This document shows, one piece after another, positions 24,401-36,339 of a DNA stretch of 64,000 nucleotides. The stretch comes from Echinarachnius parma. Taxonomy: Eukaryota; Echinodermata; Echinoidea; Clypeasteroida; Echinarachniidae. The notes beneath the pieces were generated by a model. The model was not told where the DNA came from. It made no database searches and was given only the letters and a program-made list of their open reading frames with translations. The stretch spans positions 62,001 to 126,000 of the forward strand of contig JBAMJV010003083.1 of the NCBI GenBank assembly GCA_037951105.1. Reading direction: 5' to 3'. A program made the translations under genes and the position numbers. Position 1 is the first letter of the stretch, and each line of letters starts with the position of its first letter.

Positions 24401-24711
24401 TGAGTTGGGGAAATACAAGTTTGAGATATTATGCAGATGACCAACTGTGATGTAGACCAAATATGTGCAGACCAACCAAGTGAACATCAATCTTACTCTG
24501 CACTGTTCATGAGTGCAATGAAAGGCCCTACATAAATACAGACTGTCAGATGTGATTAGCATGGCACTACAGCACACAGCCAATCCTTGCATGCTCATCA
24601 GGACTTGTTCCTCTAAACCAACTCAAATTGGAGAAATCAGACAGACGTTAATGTTGAAGGGAACAATCACTCTGGATAAATGAAATAGGTTTGAGAAATA
24701 AAGACATCATA

Positions 24712-24859
24712 GGCCCCGTTGCAGAAAGAGATAAAAATCGATTGCAAGTCAGATCATGTGTTCTAAATGCAGAATTCTGATTGGTTGGAACGCATAAATT
24801 GTCTGACTTACAATCAATTGTAACTTACAATCGATTGTATCTCTTTCTGCAACATGGCC
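24712..24859. mobile_element. Foldback MITE (GGCCCCGTTGCAGAAAGAGATA family), copy 1
   Basis: The left end ggccccgttgcagaaagaga mirrors the right end tctctttctgcaacatggcc. Internal aatcgattg/caatcgatt motifs are also inverted. A related copy is at 34635-34816. Confidence 0.88.
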
Positions 24860-25625
24860 ATACTCAAACACATGCAAGCTTTCTCTCGAATCTGTATTCA
24901 TTTAAGACTAAATTGATTTTGGTATCTGTCACATAGCATTTTCAATGAACCACAACCCAAGGATTTTGTTGTATGAATGTACATGTTTTGAATGATTTTA
25001 ACTGTGTACATTGCAATATGAGCTTGCTACAGGGCCTCCTTGTTAAGTGGAATAAGATAATAGCTACATACAGTAGGACAATGCTACATTAATAAAGCTA
25101 CTTGCTAACTTAATGCATACAAATGAGCCATAACACAAATACAAATGTCTCGTTTTTCATGCCCTATTTCACAACTGGATAGTGAAACCTCACTAACAAT
25201 CAGCAATGGCTGTGCTATTTTTAGTTTTGATTCAATTATGTAGTGAATTGGTCTCACAAAGACTTGTACTTGGGATGTATTGGTATGTAATTTGTACCAA
25301 CACACCAAACTAAATCCAATATTGCTCAGCTACCTGTGCAATGAATATGCCTCACACATGTTCCAGTCAGGTTTACTAGCAGGTAATATATATATGTTGT
25401 CATGTAATCCAATCACCATGAGGACATAGAACAGGATTATAATAGTATGACATACTAAGAGACAATTTAGATTATATCCCATTATGCCAATTAGGAATCA
25501 ATACATATTTTGTTTAAGGTAAATGGATGAAAAGAATCCAAAGTTTCCATCATTGAATGATATAGACAATAATAATTGATTTTGATTTAATCTGATTTTA
25601 TAACAATAGAGCAGCATCTCTCTTT

Positions 25626-25675
25626 ACCCCCCCCCCCCCCCCCCTCCCCCCCCCTCCCCACCTCTCCCCCTAACA
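25626..25675. repeat. Poly-C tract
   Basis: More than 40 bases of nearly pure C with occasional T. In the CELF transcript strand this is a poly-G run. Confidence 0.9.
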
Positions 25676-25705
25676 ATTTTTTATATTTTTTAATACAAAA
25701 ATTGT

Positions 25706-25875
25706 TGCTAAAGATGGTGGTTACTAGTGGTTCACTAGAAGTTTCAAGTCATGGAGGTGTGCAACTGTATACTTGCACACATTAACACATCATTACAAAC
25801 AGCTAAAGATGGTGGTTACTAGTGGTTCACTAGGTGTGCAACTGTATGCTTGCACACACATCATTACAAACATAT
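25706..25875. repeat. Direct duplication of a roughly 80-95-bp block
   Basis: gctaaagatggtggttacta, gtggttcactag, ggtgtgcaactgtat and catcattacaaaca occur in the same order twice. The second copy lacks about 20 bp (agtttcaagtcatgg region). Confidence 0.85.
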
Positions 25876-26335
25876 TACCTGCTCAGCAGGCATCGTCTAA
25901 ATAGTTGGCATGACAACACCACTATTCCCATCTCCAATCAAGATCCATCACTGCACAATATTGCACATTCTTTCCCCTTGGACAACTCAAAGAAAAATAT
26001 GCTGTAATATTATGCAATAATGGGCTACTCGATCCCAATACCCTGAAGATTTGAGCGTGACTGAAATGAGAGGGTATATGAGTTACCTTGAATGGCAAGA
26101 CTGGTGTGTCAACTAGTAGTATTACTTTCATATGTGCGCGCATATTTTGGATTTTGTTAAAAGTATCGTATGATTATATTCCAAGAATATGAAACATTGC
26201 AAAATATCTCAAGTTACCTGCTATACTATCAGCATACAGTTGGTTTACATTACTTGCGTCTTGTTCTAAGCTAATCTATATTACAGGCTTCTATAAGCTG
26301 TATTCTTCATTTACACAGCTTAACCATAATAACCT

Positions 26336-26501
26336 TTAAAGGGCATCAAGCGTGGGGATGCTACACAGCGGGTCGCCATTTTGAACTGGGCCAGTTTGCG
26401 CGCACCGCATGACACTGAGCTAACGTGCATCACGCACCGTGCGCAACGTGTACTTAAGATGGCGCCGCGCATCTGATTTGACGAATCTGAAGTACCTTTA
26501 A
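26336..26501. mobile_element. CpG-rich TTAA-bounded element (family 3)
   Basis: Bounded by TTAA with ends ttaaagggcatc and gtacctttaa. The 166-bp body is unusually rich in CpG (gcgcgcaccgc, gatggcgccgcgc). It contains ggtcgccattttg and aagatggcgcc, which resemble YY1 sites. It lies at the left edge of the 63-bp minisatellite. Confidence 0.6.
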
Positions 26502-26520
26502 GAATGACTATATTCCTAGT

Positions 26521-27733
26521 CAAAGCAACACACAGTGTTCTTACTGTATAACAGGGAGGTTTACATCCTAGCAAGGAGAGGTTTAAAGCAACACACATTG
26601 TTCTTACTGTATAACAGAGAGGTTTACATCCATTCCTAGCAAGGAGAGGTTTAAAGCAACACACAGTGTTCTTACTGTATAACAGGGAGGTTTACATCCT
26701 AGCAAGGAGAGGTTTAAAGCAACACACAGTGTTCTTACTGTATAACAGAGAGGTTTACATCCTAGCAAGGAGAGGTTTAAAGCAACACACAGTGTTCTTA
26801 CTGTATAACAGGGAGGTTTACATCCTAGCAAGGAGAGGTTTAAAGCAACACACAGTGTTCTTACTGTATAACAGAGAGGTTTACATCCTAGCAAGGAGAG
26901 GTTTAAAGCAACACACAGTGTTCTTACTGTATAACAGAGAGGTTTACATCCTAGCAAGGAGAGGTTTAAAGCAACACACAGTGTTCTTACTGTATAACAG
27001 GGAGGTTTACATCCTAGCAAGGAGAGGTTTAAAGCAACACAGTGTTCTTACTGTATAACAGAGAGGTTTACATCCATTCCTAGCAAGGAGAGGTTTAAAG
27101 CAACACACAGTGTTCTTACTGTATAACAGGGAGGTTTACATCCTAGCAAGGAGAGGTTTAAAGCAACACACAGTGTTCTTACTGTATAACAGAGAGGTTT
27201 ACATCCATTCCTAGCAAGGAGAGGTTTAAAGCAACACACAGTGTTCTTACTGTATAACAGGGAGGTTTACATCCTAGCAAGGAGAGGTTTAAAGCAACAC
27301 ACAGTGTTCTTACTGTATAACAGGGAGGTTTACATCCTAGCAAGGAGAGGTTCAAAGCAACACACAGTGTTCTTACTGTATAACAGGGACGTTTACATCC
27401 TAGCAAGGAGAGGTTTAAAGCAACACACAGTGTTCTTACTGTATAACAGGGAGGTTTACATCCTAGCAAGGAGAGGTTTAAAGCAACACACAGTGTTCTT
27501 ACTGTATAACAGGGAGGTTTACATCCTAGCAAGGAGAGGTTTAAAGCAACACACAGTGTTCTTACTGTATAACAGGGAGGTTTACATCCTAGCAAGGAGA
27601 GGTTTAAAGCAACACACAGTGTTCTTACTGTATAACAGGGAGGTTTACATCCTAGCAAGGAGAGGTTTAAAGCAACACAGTGTTCTTACTGTATAACAGG
27701 GAGGTTTACATCCTAGCAAGGAGAGGTTTAAAG
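26521..27733. repeat. 63-bp minisatellite, 19 copies, open on both strands
   Basis: The unit caacacacagtgttcttact, gtataacagggaggttta, catcctagcaaggagagg, tttaaag is 63 bp, so it is 21 codons and free of stops on both strands in one frame. This yields long open frames (e.g. YNREVYILARRGLKQHTV on plus and GCKPPCYTVRTLCVALNLSL on minus). Three units carry a 5-bp insertion (catccattcc) and two lack 2 bp (caacacagtg), which break the frames. G/A variation (cagggagg/cagagagg) marks sub-types. With no initiation or splice context it is called a repeat, not a gene. Confidence 0.97.
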
Positions 27734-27751
27734 AAAAAGTACTATCACTTA

Positions 27752-27795
27752 CCTGTAATGATCCAGTCACAGACAGGGACATGCAAAGCAAACAC
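27752..27795 (-). promoter_or_regulatory. Candidate recursive (zero-exon) splice site 2
   Basis: The sense strand reads tgtttgctttgcatgtccc, then tgtctgtgactgg, then atcattacag|GTAAGTGATAG, with the junction between 27753 and 27752. It combines an acceptor-like pyrimidine-rich lead with a full consensus donor. It sits immediately next to the 63-bp minisatellite (which lies downstream in transcript order) and almost midway between site 1 and the RRM1 exon acceptor. The pyrimidine tract is weaker than at site 1. Confidence 0.35.
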
Positions 27796-27799
27796 AAAA

Positions 27800-28340
27800 A
27801 GAGAAAGTATTGTTAACCAAATGTGAGAATCATACAAATATCAGTTTGGCTCATGAATAAGTGAAATACATTTTACACAACTTCTTCATTATTTTCATGT
27901 CAAATAATCTGTCATTAATGGGATTTACATGATCAGGATAAAGTGCTAGTTGTGATATGGGTTAATTCAATTCCTTCAATTATGTCATTGAATGTGTGCA
28001 TTAAAATGATCTCTTAGTTTTGTATTCAGTAGCCATGTCAAGTCATTCTACAAAACTGTTGTCTTAATTTCTGTAACCCTAATAAAGGACTGTGCCAATA
28101 TATTTGTTTTTCGGCAGCAGATAAAAGGAGCTTGCTTTGTACATGTTTGTACATGTTTGTACAAATTGTCCATGACAGAGCATTCTTTCCATGGAAGGGT
28201 TAGTAAAGAGGGTTGATGGATTAGAGAGAACAAGTGAATTGGATAGATCCCTGAATGCAAGGCTCAACCTCCAGAATCCATCACGGTATCACCTCATACA
28301 CACCCTTATTCCTCAACTGCACCTGCACGCACATAGGCAT
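27800..28340. other. Intronic DNA without recognisable features
   Basis: Unique sequence; only a short tacatgtttg triplication near 28139-28160 stands out. Confidence 0.4.
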
Positions 28341-28349
28341 ACTTTTATT

Positions 28350-28465
28350 AGACCTCCAAACTATTACTTTTTTCTACGGACCCGTTCGGGCAGTACAATC
28401 ATTCTTTTTTAAATTGTACTTGTCAGAACTGAAAATGTACTTGCCCGAATAACAATGTGAAACAA
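28350..28465. mobile_element. Repeat fragment with cccgttcgggcagtac core, copy 1
   Basis: Contains gacctccaaac, ttttttctac, cccgttcgggcagtac and gtacttgcccgaata. The same blocks appear in inverted order at 47569-47668, so the two are copies of an interspersed repeat in opposite orientation. Confidence 0.6.
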
Positions 28466-28655
28466 ATAATGTCCCACTTGGTTCTAGTAGAGTTACATGT
28501 AATAAATAACATTTCCTCTTGTAGTTGAACAATGATTTAATTGCCTGATCAGGTATCTAAACTATATAATTATTTGAATGTTATTTGCAATTTCTACTTA
28601 TCAGGCAAGTGCTATTTTCAAGCCCTGCTTTTATGCTGAGTGGCCCTGGGCCTCC

Positions 28656-28700
28656 CCCCCCCCCCTCCCCCCCCCCCCCCCCCCCCGGGCCTCCCCCAGG
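28656..28700. repeat. Poly-C tract
   Basis: About 35 bases of C with a few other bases, between tgggcctcccccc and cccgggcctccccc. Confidence 0.85.
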
Positions 28701-29291
28701 CCAATATTCATGCGGAGCCCTGCCTATGTATGGTGCAAATACATACATGTACACAATAAGAATTTATAATGAGAAAATGTAGTAGCACCACATACAATCT
28801 TAACCCCTTGACTACAGGAACCGGATGGGTTGTGTACAAAGTCTATGGGGACTTCAGAAACTCAAGGGGAATGGGTTAACCTGTTCAAGACAATTTGATT
28901 TTGGTATAACATGCATTCTCTATGGGCCTCAGCCAGAGTATCTTCACGACCAGTCCTTCTAAACAGCTGCAACCTCACAGAGTTAATGGTGCATATGTAC
29001 AAGTCACATACAAATATAACACCGCTGTCCTTAGACATGTTTAGGGTTAAGAGTACATCCAATATGTATGTCTGAGGCCTGCTTAACATCTTTCACAGCC
29101 CGTCCATCCCCTCCCTATAGGAATTTCACAGTCATCTTGATGCATGTAACACAGCAAAGAGACACATGGAGAAAGTACAACAAACCCTGGGTAGTCTTTG
29201 CCTTCAGCCCCAATGATCTTTTAAACTCTGGACAGTCAAAGTAGATGTACATGTAGTCTTAATATGTGTGACAATACAAGACATAATTAAT

Positions 29292-30030
29292 ACCAGAACG
29301 TCAATGACGTAGCGCTCATCCGCCATCTCGCAACATCAAATATCGCAAATTTCATGTGGTACACTTTTCAACTGGTCAAAAAATAAAAATTTGATGCCCT
29401 GGAAGGGACATAAAAATAAAATTTTAAAAAATTAGAGTGAAAAAAATATAAATTTGACGCCCCGGAAGGGACATGGGAAAAAAAAATTCATATAATAATA
29501 ATAATAATAATAATAATAAATTAATTAATTAAAATAAAAACAATAAAAAAAAAACTTAAAAAAATAAAAAAAAAACAATTAAAAAAAAAAAAAAATTAAA
29601 AATTAAAAAATTAAAAAATTAAAAATTACCATAATTAATGAATGGAGAACAATTTCAAAATTCTGTGTAGAAGTTTAGTGTACCAAAGTTAGCTCTACCA
29701 GATAAAGCAAACCAAATCAAAATCGGTCGAGAAATGAAGGAGAAGAAGCATTTTTTGTGATTTCGAATACATTTGCATAAATTACCATAGATAATGAATT
29801 TCACGATTCTGTGTAGAAGTTTTAAATCCCCCTCCTAGCCCTATCTTATGAAACAATCAGAATCAAAATCGGTTGAAAAATAACGAAGAAGAAGCATTTT
29901 GAAAACTGTGGACGGACGGACGGAAGGACGGACGGAAGGACGGACGGAAGGACGGACGGAAGGACGGACGGACGACGGACGCAACGGCATGGCATAAGCT
30001 CATCGGGCCCTTCGGGCCGGATGAGCTAAA
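29292..30030. mobile_element. Interspersed element with ACGG tail, copy 1
   Basis: Begins cagaacgtcaatgacgtagc, gctcatccgccatctcgc and ends gcccttcgggccgg, atgagctaaa. Shared internal blocks with 39400-39999 are tgccctggaagggacat, attctgtgtagaagttt (twice) and cgaagaagaagcattttgaa, followed by a (GGAC)n tetramer array. The ends are loosely inverted (tagcgctcatccg / cggatgagcta). An A/T-rich variable middle (29480-29640) contains (AAT)n. No protein is encoded. Confidence 0.88.
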
Positions 30031-30040
30031 AACAACAGTA

Positions 30041-30800
30041 CAAGAAAGAGACAATCTCAGAAGGTACAACCAATCCTGTGTAGTCTTATCCACCAGCCTC
30101 AACACTATCTTGGAAAGAAGTAGTCTTGACCACCAGCCCAAACACTTATGACCATAGTTAATACCTTATCAGCAGCAACAAGAAAGAAAGGGATCAATCC
30201 TGAACACCGTTATGATGAAGTCTCAACAAATTGTTATACTTCTCTCAATGGATAAGGTGCATCCATTAAAATGTCTTTACCTCAAATTCCAAGATCGAGA
30301 ACTGCATGGACCAGTCCTGAATTGGTTCACATAAAATAAATTGAGCAAGCTTTGCTTGTTGGACAACAGTGCTCAGATAAGTTCAATACAACGGGGAGAA
30401 TTACACCTCTAAATGTGCCTCTGGGATAACCAAAGACCCATTTCAGAACAAAACTAACCAAAGCCCTCCAAGAACCCAACCCCATTAAACATCACCATGC
30501 ACATGCACTGCACTCTTGAACTACCTTGCTTTAAAACTAACAATTAAATACCCTTTCACATAATTAGTTTTAAATTTAAACCAGTTCAGATGTGGTGTGT
30601 GCAAGTCTTCTAACCTTCCTGGGCATGACACTTTGTAAGTTTGTATTCAATCACAGGCTACACTGGCGCTGTGTTGTTTCTGAATAACTTTCTACACCAA
30701 TCTACACTGTGATTCTGGCTGGAATGCTCCTCAGGGAGTATGGTGAGTGAGCATTAGTGCTGGATTGATTGTGCTAATAGTGATCAGAGTATTTACAACA
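30041..30800. other. Intronic DNA without recognisable features
   Basis: Unique sequence between the interspersed element and the composite minisatellite. No exon is supported. Confidence 0.4.
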
Positions 30801-30801
30801 G

Positions 30802-31674
30802 ATGCATGGCCCTCTGAGAGAATGGGAGAATAGTACAAAAGCACTGAAGAGTCTACCCTGGGTAAACAATGGCCCTCTGAGAGAATGGGAGAATAGTACA
30901 AAAGCACTGAAGAGTCTACCCTGGGTAAACAATGGCCCTCTGAGAGAATGGGAGAATAGTACAAAAGCACTGAAGAGTCTACCCTGGGTAAAGCACTGAA
31001 GAGTCTACCCTGGGTAAAGCACTGAAGAGTCTACCCTGGGTAAACAATGGCCCTCTGAGAGAATGGGAGAATAGTACAAAAGCACTGAAGAGTCTACCCT
31101 GGGTAAAGCACTGAAGAGTCTACCCTGGGTAAAGCACTGAAGAGTCTACCCTGGGTAGCACTGAAGAGTCTACCCTGGGTAGCACTGAAGAGTCTACCCT
31201 GGGTAAGCACTGAAGAGTCTACCCTGGGTAAGCACTGAAGAGTCTACCCTGGGTAAAGCACTGAAGAGTCTACCCTGGGTAAAGCACTGAAGAGTCTACC
31301 CTGGGTAAAGCACTGAAGAGTCTACCCTGGGTAAAGCACTGAAGAGTCTACCCTGGGTAAAGCACTGAAGAGTCTACCCTGGGTAAAGCACTGAAGAGTC
31401 TACCCTGGGTAAAGCACTGAAGAGTCTACCCTGGGTAAAGCACTGAAGAGTCTACCCTGGGTAAAGCACTGAAGAGTCTACCCTGGGTAAAGCACTGAAG
31501 AGTCTACCCTGGGTAAAGCACTGAAGAGTCTACCCTGGGTAAAGCACTGAAGAGTCTACCCTGGGTAAAGCACTGAAGAGTCTACCCTGGGTAAAGCACT
31601 GAAGAGTCTACCCTGGGTAAAGCACTGAAGAGTCTACCCTGGGTAAGCACTGAAGAGTCTACCCTGGGTAAACA
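30802..31674. repeat. Composite minisatellite: 63-bp units containing an expanded 26-bp unit
   Basis: The left part has 63-bp units (ggccctctgagagaatggga, gaatagtacaa, then aagcactgaagagtctaccc, tgggtaaacaat). The 26-bp segment aaagcactgaagagtctacc plus ctgggt is then repeated alone, roughly 25 times, to 31674. One full 63-bp unit recurs near 31045-31107. Some 26-bp units have lost 1-2 bases at the gggtaaagc junction. Confidence 0.96.
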
Positions 31675-32020
31675 AAATCAATAACAATCAATAATCTTGA
31701 CCAAGTCTCTTTCTTTTTTCTGTTTCCATCTTTTTTTTCCAAAAATTGTTTAAATTTGCCTTAATTCAAGCTAAGTTTAGAATCACAATGGGTTCTACTT
31801 GTGCAAGGTTGGCAGTCTTATTATTCCTACTTCCTGGAACATTTCAGGAACATTGACCTGTAAGTGTGAATGGGGTAGATGGTGAAAGTGACCCGGGGAT
31901 AAGATTGATCTTGGTCACGTCAAAGGGTGTTTCACGAGTGCTTAAATCAATACTGCTCTTCGCAGCTCCTTTTCCCCTTTCATTGACACAGACATCAACT
32001 GTGACCTAACAGCAGTCTTA

Positions 32021-32254
32021 TGGCCTAGTCCCACTGCACAGTTTCTCCTTCAGTTTCCTATCCGACCAAAATGTGGTAGAACGGTCAGTATCTAGCAAAT
32101 TTTGAAGTTCCATGATGTTTCGCTTCATGCAAAACAGAGCCGAATTAAAAGTATCCTACTAGTCCATTTTGAACTGAGTCCATGTCAGTTTGTTTCCTGC
32201 TACTACCTTCCGGATGTCAAACAGAAGGAGAAATGGTGCAGTGGGACTAGGCCA
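32021..32254. mobile_element. PIF/Harbinger-like MITE
   Basis: Left end tggcctagtcccactgcac mirrors right end gtgcagtgggactaggcca. TTA flanks both sides (cttaTGG ... CCAtta), as expected for the 3-bp target duplication of PIF/Harbinger elements. Further inverted pieces (tctccttc / gaaggaga) lie inside. Confidence 0.75.
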
Positions 32255-32399
32255 TTACTAAAGCCTCTAGTTACTGCACTGCAACCAGGGATGCCAGTCA
32301 GCTTGGAGGCCAGGGCCTCAAAACCAAGTCCAAATACCCCATTTGTGTGGAAAATGATTAGAATATGGAAAATACTGCTGAAAACTGCTTGTCTACTAA

Positions 32400-32475
32400 A
32401 AAATCGCCAATGTGGTAAAATGAGAGTCGTATACAGCCTAGCTTTCGATCCTAGCAGAATCTTCGTCAGGGCACA
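32400..32475 (-). mobile_element. Possible retroelement 3'-tail fragment
   Basis: The minus strand reads cctgacgaagattctgctag, gatcgaaagctaggctgta. A 'tgacgaag ... cgaaa' signature like this recurs at the 3' ends of some LINE and Penelope-like elements. No reverse transcriptase is present. The surrounding 194-codon minus-strand frame (32203-32787) has no recognisable domain. Confidence 0.3.
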
Positions 32476-33466
32476 AATGACAGTTACTACAGAAAAAACA
32501 CAGAATATATACCAACATAAACACATGTATGGAAGGGGGGGCTGGAAAGAGGAAAGGAGGCGGAGACACAAAACAATGAAAGCAACTGTGAGTGGGTGAG
32601 TGTCAGGACTGCTTGACCAATCAAAGTGAATTTCTATGTGACCATGGCCTGAATTCAGGCAAAGGTCTTCTTTTCTATCTTTCATTGAAATACTTGATTT
32701 ATGTGGAAAATGATTAGAACAAGCATTCATTTCTAGGTGACCATGGCCCGACATCCCTATGCAACACTTCTTCACATTGGTGGCCAAGTTATCTCAGGAA
32801 GCTTACTTTTAGAGGCCCTGTGTGATTTTGAAGTATATTACCAGAGTAAAGACAACAAAACGGTGTCTAGTTAAGAAATATTGAAAGGGGAAAAGATGTT
32901 CCATGAACGATCAGAGGCCACAATTCAAAGAAATCAAGAACCTTGAGCAAATCAATGACCCCAGAGCTCATTCCGACTATACGTAGACTTCCCATGCAAA
33001 AGACCATTGAAGTAAGACTTACAACAATTATAGTGCAGCATGTTTACTGTAAACTATAATGTCCAACATCCTTCAACATGAGGGCCATAGAGCAAGGATC
33101 AATAGTGTAGTGTTACCTCTCCATTCATGTTGGCTTGCTCATCATTGATTGTACCCAACAAACATGTCCTCACATGTTGTTTTTATGTTTGCACATTGTC
33201 TTCTTTAATGTCTGCTAATCTTGCGAATGGATTGACTACAAGTTACACTGACAGCAATTTAAAAAGCCATTTGTGTGGTGACCATGGGCATCCCAATTTG
33301 AATACTATTATCTGACAAGCAGCAAGTGTAGTACTCTGAACATTACATGTTATCACCTGACTTAGTAAATAAAGTACATCAGCTGCCATGTAACATTTTT
33401 GGATGTTACATGGCACTGTTACATGGCAATTGAGATGATAAAACAGAACTTTGTTAACTTTGCTGT

Positions 33467-33635
33467 CGGGAAAATCATGGAATGTTCCGCTCGGGAATTT
33501 AAAATGCTATTTCGGGAATTTAAAATGCTATTTCGTGAAGAAAATAAGTCCCTCGACTACGTCTCCGGACTTATTTACTCTTCCCTCAATAGCATTTAAA
33601 ATCCCTTGGGAGTGGAACATTCCATGCTTTTCCCT
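33467..33635. mobile_element. Foldback element with internal duplication
   Basis: The ends gggaaaatcatggaatgttc and gaacattccatgcttttccc are inverted, and the inner aaatgctatt/aatagcattt pair is also inverted. A 20-bp block (gggaatttaaaatgctattt) is duplicated in the left arm only. Confidence 0.8.
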
Positions 33636-34634
33636 CCACCACCAGTTAACAACTGTATATTAGTTCATCTTCATTTACTGAACATTGACATTTTTACTTT
33701 GTGAAGATCTTTAGGAACATAATTGCTCTTATATTATAATTCATTACTACTGTATGTAACTAGTTCAACATGAATACAAATTTTGTATCTTGTAAATGAA
33801 TGAACTACATGGCAGCCTAGAGTCTAGAGGAAAGTGCTCAACCCTCCTTGATGAACTCATCTTTATTTCACCAACCCGTTAACCCTGTCATTTGTAATTA
33901 TTCATTACAATAGGTGCATACATGTGCTAACCCAATGACATTTACATAGATTGTTGCTGAAAAGGTTAATGTATTCTTGTTAAAAGTGGAAATATTCCCC
34001 GTGGTAATCATTCAATGTGAATCCTAGTTAACAAGTGAACCGTCTCTGATCCATTGTATACATTATATATTGCACTGCTTCCACACTGAGGCAGACAGTT
34101 GCAAACTTGAGTTCACACTTGTGTATGTAACATGATGCATCTAACACATAAATACAGTGTATTTGATAATAAATCAGCATGAATTATTGAACTGCATGGA
34201 CAACTCTGGATCAGAGAAGAGCTGTACATACACAGGATATTCCAGTGCAAGATTTGCAGTAATGCAGCGAGTGCTCAATCATCCAGATCACACGTCTTGG
34301 TGCACATTTGACCCAAGCCTCAGGTTCAGACAAGCCATGTGGACACAGGGTTGGTCTCTTGTCAGTATCTGCTGAATAATGAATGAATAGTGTGCATCTA
34401 TTGTCACACTATACCACCTGGCTACCTCTTCACACATAACCCTACAGCAGCCTAAAAATAGTCATCTAAGAGATTCAGAAACATGATGAACACGTATTCC
34501 CACTTCCATCATTTTTGCTTAAAAATAGATCGTCATTATGAAGAAAAAATGAATCCCAGCACTTTCATTGCACATTTGATGGTCTATGATTGGTGTAGTC
34601 ATCTGTACTAAGACAACAAACATTGATCAGATCT

Positions 34635-34816
34635 AGGCCCCCTTGCAGAAAGAGATACAATCAATGGTAAGTTACAATCAATTGTAAGTCAGATCATGTG
34701 TTCTCAATGCACAAATCTGATTGGTTAAAACGTGAAATGTTCCGACTTAAAATTAATTGTAACTTACAATCGATTGTAACTTACAATCGATTGTATCTCT
34801 TTCTGAAACGGGGCCC
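34635..34816. mobile_element. Foldback MITE (GGCCCCGTTGCAGAAAGAGATA family), copy 2
   Basis: The ends ggcccccttgcagaaagaga and tctctttctgaaacggggcc are inverted. It is longer than copy 1 (24712-24859) through extra aagttacaatca/ttacaatcgattg units. The shared middle is agtcagatcatgtgttct ... ctgattggtt. Confidence 0.88.
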
Positions 34817-34819
34817 ATG

Positions 34820-36230
34820 AGATAAAAGAATTGACACAGTGGTGTATGTCAGTGTCACAAAGATATGAATTATGTGAAACCCATCATTGCAATTTGCAAG
34901 ACACATCTGCAGCATAATATAAATCTACATTATGACTGACATTTATAATGTAGCTCTCCTAGGGTAGCACAAATAAACATGAGATACATGTATGTAAACT
35001 TCCATACCTCCCCCCACCCCAAGTGTAGCAGTATCTCAGAACACAAAGAAATGGACTGTACATGGGAACAGAATCTTTCTTGTTTTAACTACATGTACAC
35101 TATGTTCAAGTGACCCTGTTTCAAACTAAAAATTGTTAGTATAACATTTTTGTTTCCCAGCTGTGCAATCACTAGTTGTTTTCTTTGTGGCCAAACATCA
35201 ATTTAAGGGGGCTTACACCAATGGATCAATGCTCTATATGAGACATGTAGTACATAAAGTAATGAGGCCTTTAAGCAAGACTAATTACACACATCTGCAT
35301 GTAGCTGAGAATGGGAATATGTTAATGTATTCATGGGTGAGTGTAGAATTGATTTTTGAGACAAAAGGCAAGCATCCCCACGGGGCAGACTTACCACAGA
35401 CTACACAAAAATTACACACACATACACGTAGGCAAACTTAACACTCTCACCAACATTAGCAGCTTGGCACATAATAATTCTAAAGAATTATGATATATAG
35501 TATTTTATGTCCGTGTTGCCAAGTCAAGCAAACACAATAAACCGGCAAGCAAAACTTAAGTGGTCCAATATCTGTATCCAATGGTTTCCGAACAAAGAAA
35601 TATACAAAAAGTAAGTTTAATTAAAGGGGTGTCTTGAATATTTCTAGCAAATAACTTTCCTTTTTTTTCAAATTGTAATCCATTGCTTCCATATTAGCAT
35701 GGTACAATTCAAGGCTGGTACAATTATGCACATGTGCATTTGGCTACATAAACTGGGTCTGTGTTCATTGGGTGCATATTCATGTTAGTAATTGAGCTTA
35801 ATTGAAATCAGAACAGCTCAGAATATTAAATGCAACATGCGTGCTCTGAATTAAAAATACTTGTCTAGACTCCAAATAGCACACTGTAAGTAGGCCATGT
35901 GTATTAACATGTAAGTAATAGTGACTATGTCTACTCTTGTTTTGTTGGTTGTACTTTCTTCCCTGATTCCATCCACTAGATCTACAAGTATATAAAGTTC
36001 AAGAATGACTTTCACCGCATTTGTGAAAATGTTGTGATGACAAATATGTTTGATTGTGTCATATAAGTGGGTTTTGTTATTGACATATAAATTATCCTCA
36101 GTCAAACTAATTTTGTTTTCATTGTAGAATGTGTACCTCGCCTACTGAACAAGGGAACATTCACATAGCTATTTTTATTCCATTATTGTTTTCTGTTTAA
36201 TTTATTTTTGTCTTTTTTGGGGGTTGGTTG
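34820..36230. other. Intronic DNA without recognisable features
   Basis: No element or exon recognised. A donor-like gtggtaagtctg near 35385-35396 on the minus strand lacks any coding context. Confidence 0.4.
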
Positions 36231-36235
36231 TTTGA

Positions 36236-36328
36236 ATTGTTTGTTTGTTTGTTTGTTTGTTTGTTTGTTTGTTTGTTTGTTTGTTTGTTTGTTTGTTTGT
36301 TTGTTTGTTTGTGTGGGTTTGTTTGTAT
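36236..36328. repeat. (TTTG)n microsatellite
   Basis: About 20 uninterrupted gttt units, then a slightly interrupted tail (gtgtgggtttgtttgtatg). Confidence 0.98.
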
Positions 36329-36339
36329 GTTCATAAGCA

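Noticed and set aside
32203-32787. 194-codon open frame on the minus strand
   Set aside because: It overlaps a MITE and a retroelement-like tail and includes a local duplication (SGHGHLEM/SGHGHIEI). It has no recognisable domain or splice context.
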